A DNA stretch of 64,000 nucleotides, taken from NCBI GenBank assembly GCA_947034885.2, contig OX344753.2:8990001-9054000 (forward strand). Reading direction: 5' to 3'. Positions 24,801-33,997 of this stretch are shown piece after piece (positions within the stretch are counted from its first letter, which is position 1; every line of letters starts with the position of its first letter). Made by a program: the position numbers and the translations under genes. Below the pieces are notes generated by a model. That model did not search any database. It saw only the letters and a list, made by a program, of their open reading frames with translations, and was not told where the DNA came from. The stretch is from Thuidium tamariscinum (Eukaryota; Streptophyta; Bryopsida; Hypnales; Thuidiaceae).

Positions 24801-26135
24801 TTTATGCAAATGGTCAAGTATTATCAATATCTTAAAGGCGATCAAGCTGGAACAGGACCTGGAAAGGAAGAATTGTTACTCCGAGTTGCCCAACGATCAG
24901 CGCAACGATCGGGGAATCCAAAGGTGCTCACTGAAGCTATGTCCAACATTCCAGAAGTGAAAGAATTTCTCAATAGGGAGCCTTGTCTTGAAGGTGAAGA
25001 AGTGTTTGGATCACAAAAACGCAAGCCAGATATGCCATTGGGCTGTGAATATGATTCACACCGCCCGGACAAAGTGAATTTTTTTCATCCACGCATTCAA
25101 ATGAGGTCGAAGAGAGCCTCCACAGGCACTAAAAATTTGAATCCTATTATTGAAGATGTTATTCCAACTGCAGATACTGAGATGGAGGATCCGATGACAA
25201 CTGAGGGCAATTTAAGAGAAGGTTTTACTTACAGAGTTCCTCATGTGTCAGCAATTCAAGAGAGCAATTGTGATGAGTTTCAGTGGCACATTGCAAGGCT
25301 TCCTAAATCCTCAGCAAAGGCTTGCTTTGCCCTCCAAGCTATTTCGAAGAAGAAGTATACAGCAAGGATTGTCCAAAGCAATATTGCTACAGCAGCACCA
25401 ACGTATACAGGAATGATGACCAATTATAAGAAAAATCGAAATGAGCAAATGCAATTTTTCTTTTGCAATGATGACATTGAACGTTGTGTAAAGGGTACAA
25501 GTCGGAAGTGGGTGTTGTCAAGACCTAATGTCCCTGCCATATGGCCTGTCAAAATGGGTACCAATTTGTCAAAGCAAGAGATTTTGGCATTTGAAACTGC
25601 TGGCTTTCAGCTTCCACAACGTCAAGTTATTTCACCCCGAAGACTGTTTGGTGGAGAAGCAGGTTTAGATTTGGTCTCTACTTATCATGTTCCATGTATA
25701 CCAGATGAGCATCCAAAAATTCGGTCAGGGAAAACCATTCGTCGGAATCCAAAGGCACCAACAGTAAAACACGCGAACAATTGTGCATCTGCAATTACAC
25801 TGAAGGCATGCATTCGTCGGGTAACAATGGTTCCTCACCCTGGATTTGGTTGCATTGTTTGCCTTGACTCTGGATTGGAGCCAAAAATTGAACAATATAT
25901 GCTTACTATTTCATCATTTCCAGAGTGTTCATGTCCATACTTCAAAGAAATGGCTACAAAGTCATTAGGCAAGCGAGGACAATGGGCAAATTGTAAGCAT
26001 CTCTATTTTGTTTTTACAATCATTTGCAACCTTGAGTCAGCAATAGATGCCTTCATTCATGCCCCAAGTTTCAGTTTCAATGAAGTCAAGAAGATCCTTC
26101 TTAGTGGGATATTAAATCATTTAGCTCTAAGTTAG
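21855..26135 (+). CDS. Transposase-like protein: GCM/WRKY-type zinc finger, RNase H-like core, SWIM finger
   Basis: Two exons (21855-24069 and 24667-26135) give 1,227 residues with no internal stop. The donor AA|GTATCT was chosen because the earlier GTAAGT would put a stop after the junction; the acceptor is TTTCAAG. A low-complexity stretch of about eight LPSSS-type repeats lies near residues 155-202. A Cys/His finger of GCM/WRKY type follows (HLQCINPGCEF near 315, CKICKQPPSC near 360, HLGIHQH near 393). The RNase H-like core has candidate acidic residues in LMFDHVKRV (about 556) and FMADSAQANW (about 620), followed by a CLFHW (C-x2-H) motif near 651. A SWIM finger near 1159-1183 reads CSCPYF...CKH. 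This order is typical of MULE and KDZ-type transposases. It lies in a 23-kb TIR-flanked element, divergent from the methylase-like gene. The protein probably cuts and joins element ends in the nucleus. The start could also be the Met at 21873. Confidence 0.85.
24070..24666 (+). other. Intron of the transposase-like gene
   Basis: A 597-base AT-rich intron with GTATCT donor and TTTCAAG acceptor. The junction restores the frame as FEQLVNLSESELAEM. Confidence 0.65.
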
Positions 26136-27220
26136 ATTTTTTATTGCAAAATAGTATCAACTTTTGTACCTTCTGTACTCATCAATGTATATGTAGTGAG
26201 ACTAAAAGGGCCACTACTTCCATTTCACTTTCAGCATTGAGATTACTATATAATTTTTGTTGTTTTCCTTATACCTATGTTTTGCATTATGGTTTATTAT
26301 ATTCCATCATTGATATCATGTATTTGTACCTTCATTCTCTTCTAACCATTGTGTTTTGATTTTCATTTTTTAGTTTATAATTCAAATTCTCTCATTTCTT
26401 TTTGAAACAAAATACACAATCATCAATTCTAAAAATGTCCACGGTAATGGGTCTATTTGAGATTTATTATATGACACAAAAGCAATTCAATTCAACTCTC
26501 AACTTCTTTGGTTTTAAGACAATTTACTTCCACGGTCATAGGCACTGTAGTAGTGAAGTTACAATTTTGAATGGTATATATTTTGATTTTTACCTTTTTC
26601 ATCTGTTATTTTCGTCCATTGTCTTCTATTTTTGCATCCAACTTCATCCATTTTTTCCATCTACTTTCATCTATTTTTCATCTACTTTCATCTACTTTCA
26701 TCTACTTTCATCTACTTTCATCCATTTTTTCCATCCACTTTCATCCATTTTCATGCAACTTTATTTTTTTTCATCCCAAATCAATGCTCCCCGCTCACAA
26801 CTTGCTGCTCCCTGCTCCCCGCTCACCGCTCACCGCTCACGTACTAGCGACGTTGGTCAGACGACGAGTTTACTGGCGAGCGGGGAAGCGGGATGGATGG
26901 GGGCAGATGGATTTGCGCGGACGGCGGGCGGACGGTGGATATTTTGGTGGACGGCGGGAGGACGGCGGGTTTTTTGGCAGATGCAGTGTGGACGGGGCAT
27001 GTGTAGACGGATGGCACATTGGACAGGAGGACCGACAGGCAGATGGGACGGCGAACAAGTGGTCCATTGGCAGACGGGACGGCGGAATGGGCAGACAGCA
27101 AACAACGGACACCTTTTTATTTTTCAGGCCTCAACCTCGGGTCTTAGAGGGGCTTATAGTGTTCTTGAACATTCACATATTTTTGTGATTCAGGTTTGTG
27201 TACCTACAATGTCCTAAGTG
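26136..27220. other. Right arm of the giant element, proximal: simple repeats and a CpG-rich block
   Basis: After the transposase stop the sequence holds inverted copies of the left-arm motif (CCACGGTAATGGG at 26437 and CCACGGTCATAGG at 26531). A TTTCATCTAC tandem run (about 26655-26760) follows, then GCTCCCCGCTCACCGCTCAC repeats (26783-26850) mirroring the left arm. A CpG-rich block with GCGGACGGCGGGCGGACGG lies at about 26870-27115. Long overlapping open frames here are produced by the repeats and are not genes. Confidence 0.6.
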
Positions 27221-27585
27221 AATTTGGGAGATATGTTCAATTGTGACTAATGCCCTTTGGGGCATTAGTCACATTAGTCACAATTTAGTATATTCGCCAA
27301 AACTTTTAGATGGGCAACTAAAATTTTCTAAATTTTTTTATACATGCTTGACATGATGTAAGACACCTACTTGCAAATTCTCAAAATCAAAGGACACTTT
27401 TAGAATTTTATGCAATTTTTTGATGGATTTGGCTTACAACCCAAAAAGAAATAAAATTCGAGGTCACATGTCCAACTTCAAATGTCAATATACTCCATTC
27501 GGATGCATTGGAAGTATTTGGGGATTTTTAGAAAAAATTGAAATTGAGAAGGATAGGAATTTGGGAGATATGTTCAATTGTCGGA
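27221..27585 (+). repeat. ATTAGTCAC hairpin repeat unit, copy 1
   Basis: The phrase AATTTGGGAGATATGTTCAA occurs at both ends (27221 and 27557). Near the left end TGACTAATGCCC and GGGCATTAGTCA form a hairpin. Inverted partial copies lie at 31765-31970 and 31946-32325, sharing TTGCACAAAATTCTAAAAGT and CATGCCAAGCATGTATAAAA (or their complements). Confidence 0.7.
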
Positions 27586-27830
27586 CCTCCTTGGGTCGTC
27601 CGACGACAAACCCGTCCGCCTTGGAAATCGTCGGCCGGACCTGTTGTCCGACAGCCCCGCCGTCCATCTGCCCTTCCGATGTCCCTGTCCGCCCTGCTGA
27701 CTTTGCCGTCCGCCCTTCCGACCACCCAACGTCCGTCCTTCGGCCCTACCCGTCCACCCTGACGACCGAGTGCACGTCCGACAAAGGCATCCGCCCTGCC
27801 GACCGACTAACCTTCGCCGAAGACCACTCA
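27585..27830. repeat. CpG-rich block in the right arm (C-rich on plus)
   Basis: The block is full of CGTCCGCC/CCGTCC hexamer variants in sharply AT-rich surroundings. Comparable blocks lie at 26870-27115, 30640-30990 and 32935-33285. Open frames in these blocks are composition artefacts. Confidence 0.65.
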
Positions 27831-27936
27831 GATTTCAAGTCCAAACTCAACATTGGATTTCACAAGTGAAAACTTGACATTGGATTCCACAAGTCCAAAC
27901 TCAACATTGGGTTCCCCAAAAGTCATATTTAAAGCT

Positions 27937-28890
27937 TTAACCCTTAAAAGACCGTCAATATACTTTCACCAAAAGCGCTCCAAAAGACCAAAACTGCCAT
28001 TTCTAGTACAAGTATCAAAATTTTCGGAATTTTTTTGACATATCTGACCGTAGGATATTGTATTATATAGTATCAAAAGCATGTGGTAAAAATTTCAAAC
28101 ATTTCCACCGAGTGGATTGCAAGATATAAGCATTCAAATTAACTAAAATCATTTTTTTGACCCTACGAAAAGTAAGGCAGGTGTACTTCACAAGCTCACA
28201 TTTCTATGAAAAATGACCTAAATGGTAGTGCTTCTTTGTATTTGTTTTCCTAGACAAGTTGGGCACATGCTTGAAAATTTTCAAATCATTTGGAATAGTA
28301 CAACATATAGGAAAACAATAGTAAGTACGTAGGAGTAGAGAATCATTAAATATACTAAATTATTTACAGTTGAAATATGGAATTGAAAATTTCCAATCCC
28401 AAATTCCCAATGGTCAAAAATTTGAAATGTTGTAATAATGTATCTACATCCTACGATTTTATTTTTGTCCAAAAGTATTGGAAATTGGGTAAGATAAAGG
28501 ATTTCAAAGTTTATTTTAGAGTAGGAAATCCAAAACTGCCCAAAAATAGAAAATCCACATAACTTTTGACTCATTCATCAAAATGGAATGATTCAAAACT
28601 TCACGCGTATACAAAACTCTAAAAAATCAATTTGTGGAATTCTTGTCTATGAAAAAAGTGATTTTCTCCGATCTGCATGAAATGCCCAGTTACGAAAAAA
28701 AGTAATATATTAGGCTATAACTTTTGACTTGTATTTTCAAATGTCATGAAAATTTGTTGCATATGAAAGATCTTCCTTGCCCCCACATTCTATTCAAATT
28801 TCAGCGTCAAATATGAAAATCCCCACTCGTAGGTACCTGTCCAAAATTTCTATACATCCCAAAAAAACAGTGCGGTCTTTTAGGGGTTAA
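27937..28890. mobile_element. TTAA-flanked MITE-like element, copy nested in the giant element (954 bp)
   Basis: The ends are TTAACCCTTAAAAGACCGTC and GCGGTCTTTTAGGGGTTAA, inverted to each other. The internal sequence is related to 9109-10054 (ACAAGCTCACATTTCTATGA, and ATAACTTTTGACTC followed by a temperature-run of A/T). No protein is encoded. Confidence 0.75.
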
Positions 28891-29522
28891 AATGGGAAGC
28901 GTTGGAAAAAGCATCCAATGTTCAATGTATATGTGAAATTGAGTTTCATTCCGCACATTTAAAGAAAGTAAGTCCTAAACCCTACACCCTATCCGAATAG
29001 CATCGACGTCCACTTCTGTAGAGTGTAGACAAGCCCAAACCCTAAACCCAAGCTTCTTCATCATTTTTGCATTATGGGTGTCATATAAAATAATAAATAG
29101 TGAAAGTAAATTGATGAATGATCCAAGGATTCAACACATTATTAATTTAAAAAATGTATGCACCCTACTTTAATAGAGAAAACATATACTCTTTACGTAT
29201 TTCTAAATGCAAACCAGTAAGGGATAAAATTATTTGAAGTACACTCCTTCATATTCACATTCACTTACATTCAAATGAAAGATTCTATAATTTTTCACAT
29301 TTTCAAATCTTTTTTCAAGTATAATTGCATCATTTTCAAATTTGACTCATCCTCTTATGCAATCATGAATGTCATCATCTTCCAACTGTAGAATTGTAGA
29401 AAGTATGGTGATACATTTTTCTAATTTGCTTAGAAATTGAAATATTAGGCCCTTACAAGTTACAACTTGAGAGTTGAGAATGTCTTGCACTAAAACATGG
29501 TTATAAATCTCTCCCTTTATTG
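28891..29522. other. AT-rich stretch of the right arm, nothing recognised
   Basis: This part lies between two MITE-like elements. It has no frame over 60 codons with coding character and no visible repeat border. Confidence 0.4.
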
Positions 29523-30172
29523 TTAACCCCTAAAGGACCAAGGCCATTTTTTTGTTAAAACCACTCAGAACTACCATTTTTGCTGTGTTCACTGTAAGAA
29601 AACCAAAAAAATACTTTTCTTGGGATCTAACCGTAGGATCTTGTACTTTACTTATCTAGGATAATGTGGCAAAAATATCAAATGACTTTGACCACCATTC
29701 GTGGAATTTTTTGGAACTATGGAGTATGGACCTTGAATTAAAATTTTTGAAGGAATTTGAAGAACTTAGAACTGAGTTGAAAGTCTAAGACAAAAATTTC
29801 AAGAAAAATAGGCTTGATTTTCATTATTCAAAAAATAGTTAAATACAAGTAAGTCCAAGATTGAAAGAAAAACTAAATTATTAATAGCTCTAACATGGGA
29901 TTGAAACACAATAATCTCAATGGTGAGATTGTTCAAGCTATTTTCAACCCCCCGTCCCTTATTTTCAATATTTTGAGTTCATTGGATTATAACTGTTGTT
30001 CTTGGGCATCAATTGTGAAATAAATTACATTCCATGGAAGTTAATCAATTTTTTTATCTTCTAAAGAAGTTTGTAAAAACGAGGATCAAATTTGAAATTT
30101 CACCCGTCGGTACTAGCACAAATCACATGTTTCCCTTGAAGGGCCAAAAGTGAATGATCCTTTAGGATTCCA
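29523..30172. mobile_element. Degenerate TTAA-flanked MITE-like element
   Basis: The left end TTAACCCCTAAAGGACCAAG is canonical. The right end (ATGATCCTTTAGGATTCC) keeps the GGTCCTTTAGG core but has lost GGGGTTAA, so the right border is approximate. Confidence 0.55.
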
Positions 30173-30639
30173 ACTTTCAATTGGAATTCCATTAAATTTG
30201 AATATTCCTTTCTCATGGAAGGTGTGTTACTGTGCTTGGAACAATTTGAATCAGCTAAATTTCAACAATTGATATTGACAATTTCCAATATTTAAGACTA
30301 GTATCATTATAATTTCCTAGAATTACAAATTCTTTCAAAAGAAATTAATTTATGTCGAAATTGAAAAGATACTACGATAATATAAATCATTTCTCTCTAT
30401 CAAGTCCTAAAGTGAATTTTGGATACATATAATTTGAACATTGAAACCTAAAGTCATAGTTAATCCATAAAGTGTTCAAATTCCCCCAAATGCATGCAAA
30501 TTGCAAAGAGAATCTAGAATTTATTTTTTATTTTCGAGAAGATTCAATAGAAACTTAGATGGTTTCATAACCTAAACCAGTTTAAATTGCTTACTCAATG
30601 AATTTCAAGAATTCAAGTGTCAATGTAGGTCTTTCAGGG

Positions 30640-30990
30640 TTTCAGGCCCCCTGTCCGTCTGTCCGCTCTTCCGTCAGTGCCGTCTTCTGCCTGTCCGCTC
30701 GTCGATCCGTTGTTGTGTCCGCCCCTGACGAACGCCATCCCCGTCGTCCGTCCCTCGCTGCGTCCGCCTGCCATCGTTGTCCGTGCGATCCAACAGACGC
30801 CGATTTCAGTCCGCTGGATTCGGCCGTCCGCCTCGTTGCTATCGGATGGGCATCTGGCCGTTCGCCGCGGTCCGGCCATCGGAGAGCATAAAAAGCGGGG
30901 CGGATGGCTCATTTGGCCATAACTGTTTCCCTTCCGGAGTGGACGATCCAATGTCCGATTTTAATCTATGGCTCTATGCGCCCCTTCCGA
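30640..30990. repeat. CpG-rich block in the right arm (C-rich on plus)
   Basis: Dense GTCCGYYC motifs (TCCGTCTGTCCGC, CGTCCGTCCC, CCGTCCGCCTCG) set this block apart from AT-rich flanks. It resembles the blocks at 27585-27830 and, in reverse, 26870-27115 and 32935-33285. Confidence 0.65.
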
Positions 30991-31052
30991 CGTTGTGTGC
31001 AAATGGTTGTGCTTCATTAATCATTACTAAAATGCTTAACGAACTCTAGTTG

Positions 31053-31203
31053 AAGCGTTGGCAATTTCATTTCGTGTGTATTTGGAGCGCCCTTGCAAAG
31101 ACGGCCCGGAGAACGCGGGTGGTTTGGCACGCATCATCAATCGTTGGACCAATACTTGCAACTGGCCTATTCTCAATGAACACTTTCGGCGTTCGTATGA
31201 ATA
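31053..31203 (+). pseudogene. Possible captured exon fragment of unknown gene
   Basis: After an AG at 31049 there is a coding-like stretch ending in TAG. It reads VEALAISFRVYLERPC, then ENAGGLARIINRWTNT and CNWPILNEHFRRSYE. Amino-acid composition is balanced, unlike the repeat-born frames around it. I do not recognise the family. It may be a host gene fragment picked up by the element, or a decayed third element gene. Confidence 0.3.
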
Positions 31204-31764
31204 GATCGACATAGTATAGTAGCATACGTAAGTATAGAATGATATATGGTCTATGTTATAGAGAGAATGTACATGTGTAGCATATATAGTACGTAGTATG
31301 TATATGGAGCACCAATGTATGGCAACCCAAATGAAATCTAATATATTTTTTGAATTGCTCAAAGCATTTGAAAATTTTAGCTACTAATGTTTATGATCTT
31401 TGATACTTGATAGGCAAACGTATTCATGGGGGGGGAATGAGATCAATAGTATTTATTGTTGGTAGATGTTGTTGTGCATGTAGATACTTGATAAGGTTGT
31501 GTGACAATTTGCATGATGTACAAGGTCTAAGTAAGATAGAAATACCTATTAGCACCCTGACTTGTAATCTGAGTATGTTAGGGTGAACTTCAAGAGAGGT
31601 ATATATTTTGCAGAGGTGTACAAATGTTTCACAAATGAAATCCATCTCATCATCTCAAAAAATGCATAAGACATTCCAGAAAATTGTAAAAAAATCCTAA
31701 ATAAGCATACTAACGAATGAAATCAAACAAATCAAGTCTATATTTATTTAATTATTAGTAAGAA
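31204..31764. other. AT-rich stretch of the right arm
   Basis: No gene or repeat boundary is visible. A G run (GGGGGGG) lies near 31428. Confidence 0.35.
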
Positions 31765-32325
31765 GTTAAAACCATCAAAAAATTGCACAAAATTCTAAAA
31801 GTGTCCTTTGTTTTTGAAAATTTTCAAGTAGATGTCCCAAATCATGCCAAGCATGTATAAAAAAATTTAGAAAATTTTAGTTGCCCATGCAAAAGTTGAG
31901 GCGAATATACTAAATTGTGACTAATGTGACTAATGCCCTAAAAGAGCATTAGTCACATTAGTCACAATTGAACATATCTCCCAAATTTCTAGCCTTTCCT
32001 ATTTCAATTTTTTCTGAAAATCTCCAAATACTTCCAAAGCATCCTAATGAAGCATATTGACATCCGAAGTTGGACAAGTGACCTCGAATTTTATTTATTT
32101 TTGGGTTGTAAGTCAAAATCATCAAAAAATTGCACAAAATTCTAAAAGTGTCCTTTGCTTTTGAGAATTTGCAAGTAGGTGTCCTACATCATGCCAAGCA
32201 TGTATAAAAAAATTTAGAAAATTTCAATTGCCCATACAGAAGTTGTGGCGAATATACTAAATTGTGACTACTGTGACTAATGCCCCAAAGGGCATTAGTC
32301 ACAAATGACAAAATTCCTTTTACGG
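31765..32325 (-). repeat. ATTAGTCAC hairpin repeat units, copies 2 and 3 (inverted)
   Basis: Two partial copies of the unit at 27221-27585 lie back to back in reverse orientation. Both carry AAAAATTGCACAAAATTCTA and the hairpin arms CATTAGTCAC/GTGACTAATG (near 31920-31970 and 32265-32305). Confidence 0.7.
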
Positions 32326-32394
32326 GGCCCTGAAAAATTCATGGCAATTTTACCTAAAATCATGACATGGACAAATCATGATTCAAAAATGTCA

Positions 32395-32779
32395 TTAACC
32401 CCAAAAGGACCCCCCAAATGCACTTCAAAATACTAAATACTTGTCTCGAAAGGAATGTCAAAAATCAAAATCTTCATCATTAATTTTTTTTAAGAAAACC
32501 AACTTGTCGATATTTTTGTTAACTTGTTCAAGTAATCAAGTACATTGTTCCAAAATTTTATTGTGAATTTTCCCACCAATTGCAAGTTCAATGTGCCTAA
32601 AATTGCCCACTATCTCAATTGTACACTACTTGTACATGTTGCTTTTTGTAGCCTTCAGCAATGTACAAAGGGTGTACATTGTAGGGGGTGGGCGTTTTCA
32701 AAGCCCTATGCCCTTTCAACTTCAAAAATTCATAACTAATTCCACAAACTAAAAAAATATGAAACAACTTGGGGGTTAA
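32395..32779. mobile_element. Short TTAA-flanked MITE-like element (385 bp)
   Basis: The ends TTAACCCCAAAAGGACC and ACTTGGGGGTTAA are inverted and match the family termini loosely. The interior differs from the 950-bp copies, so this is a short or divergent subfamily member. Confidence 0.6.
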
Positions 32780-32934
32780 ATGCCAATTCTACTTGTCTTT
32801 CAAAGGCAATTTACTGGAAAATATTTTAAGATGTTTCACCTCCCCAAAATTCAGTTCCAGCTCTTAAATGATCAATTTATTGACTTATTACCTTACACGG
32901 TGAAAAGTTTAAAAAAAATTCACACATTCTCATT

Positions 32935-33285
32935 AGGGTCGATGCGGATGGTGAGTTCCAATCGTGGCGGACGCCGTCGGTCGGAGCGAACGGCGAGATG
33001 CAATTGCGGCGGACCGGATCGCGGTCGTGGCGAACGCCGTCAGTCGCAGCGGACGACGAGATGCGGTCGCTGCGGACGCGCACCGCGACCGCAGTCCAGC
33101 CGTCGAGAACAGCGGCCACAGTGATGCACTCCAATCCGGACAATGTGGGCCGCTAGATATGGCGGAGTGGCGGATGACAAGTCGCACGCTGGCGGTCAGG
33201 TCGGACGGTCGGTCGGACGGGAGCTCCGATGCCGACGGTTGGGGCGGACGGCCAGCGAAAAGCAAAGCCGTCCGCCTCCGTTTTT
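32935..33285. repeat. CpG-rich block in the right arm (G-rich on plus)
   Basis: Repeated GCGGACGNC, GGTCGGACGG and CGTGGCGAACGCCGTC motifs. Part is a duplication: CGGACGCCGTCGGTCGGAGC and GCGAACGCCGTCAGTCGCAG read in the same order about 70 bases apart. The overlapping frames have arginine-rich, low-information translations and are not credible genes. Confidence 0.6.
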
Positions 33286-33338
33286 ACTTGGCGGAAGAAT
33301 TTTTTTATCAAAGACAGGTAAATCACGAAAAATAAATG

Positions 33339-33918
33339 GTGATTGCATGAAACACTTGTACTACTGTATTGCATCGTGTTTTGTGGTGACTAGTTTTTTA
33401 GCCATAACTTTAACATTTTTATTTGTAAAAATTAGAAAAAACAAATTTAATGAAATCTAAAAATCGGCCATTTGAGAATACTTTTCGGTGATAAGGCTTG
33501 ACCAAGAAAATCACAAAAAAAATGATTTATATGTTTCAAAAAGCAAGTAGAAAGAAGGTCTCTTTGTGGACTTCTACACATCAAAAAAATGAGTATTTTT
33601 AAAATTCCTTTGGAGATAATCTATAAGCCTACTAATAGAATATCCACTCAAATATTCAGCTCAAAATTCGGTTTTTTGGGTTCTAAATAGTACTAAAAAC
33701 CCCACAATGTCAAAGTGTGACAAATTAACAAAATTGAATTTTAAATATCAAATGATTTTTTTAAATTTGTAAAAAATGAGGATAATAATGTGAGTCAAGA
33801 TATCTAAGAAGCGTTTTTTTATTTTGGGCACTTAGTTTTTTATTCAAAAGTTAGAGCCATCTTAAAGCGGTCAACCCAAAAAAACGCAACAAATAGTACA
33901 GGTGTTTCGTGCATTCAC
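33339..33918. mobile_element. Small TIR element (GTGATTGCATGAAACACTTG), copy 1, inside the giant element
   Basis: The left end GTGATTGCATGAAACACTTG pairs with the inverted right end CAGGTGTTTCGTGCATTCAC. A related copy with clear 8-bp target duplications is at 62244-62956. Here the flanks no longer match, so this copy is older or rearranged. No protein is encoded. Confidence 0.6.
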
Positions 33919-33974
33919 CCTGAAATGTCACAAGACATCCGCGGGGTGCCGGACATGGACGCGAACGTCAGGAT

Positions 33975-33989
33975 GTCCGCACAACCCTG
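33975..33989 (-). repeat. Right TIR of the giant element
   Basis: GTCCGCACAACCCTG is the exact reverse complement of 10891-10905. Confidence 0.9.
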
Positions 33990-33997
33990 ATCAAGGA
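33990..33997. repeat. Right 8-bp target site duplication (ATCAAGGA)
   Basis: This matches 10883-10890 (ATTAAGGA) at 7 of 8 bases and is immediately adjacent to the right TIR. Confidence 0.88.

Larger units (their letters stand above)
10891..33989. mobile_element. Giant 23.1-kb DNA transposon carrying transposase-like and ParB/methyltransferase-like genes
   Basis: Both ends carry the perfect inverted 15-mer CAGGGTTGTGCGGAC, and an 8-bp duplication of the target (7/8) flanks it. The target is a helicase pseudogene that reads on across the insertion. Inside are two divergent genes with a shared promoter region (about 20700-21850): a GCM-type zinc finger/RNase H/SWIM transposase-like gene on plus, and a large ParB plus N4/N6-methyltransferase-like gene on minus. 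The left arm (10891-12160) is short. The right arm (26136-33989) is long, with CpG-rich blocks and at least four nested MITE-like elements. The 8-bp duplication, the CAGGG start and the SWIM-bearing transposase fit MULE or KDZ-type elements better than hAT, whose transposases lack a SWIM finger. The superfamily assignment is inference; the boundaries are read directly. Confidence 0.85.

Noticed and set aside
26402-27217. 271- and 205-codon overlapping frames on plus
   Set aside because: These run through TTTCATCTAC simple repeats and CpG-rich GGACGG blocks. Translations in several frames are equally long and have no domain.
30598-33374. Arg/Pro-rich frames on both strands in CpG-rich blocks (e.g. 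30634-30951 and 32933-33265)
   Set aside because: High GC removes stop codons in all frames. The translations are low-information and not conserved between blocks.
10891-33989. hAT superfamily assignment from CAGGG ends and an 8-bp duplication
   Set aside because: Considered because hAT elements share these features. The transposase-like gene inside has a GCM-type finger and a SWIM finger and no BED or hAT dimerisation motif, so MULE/KDZ-like is preferred, though not proven.
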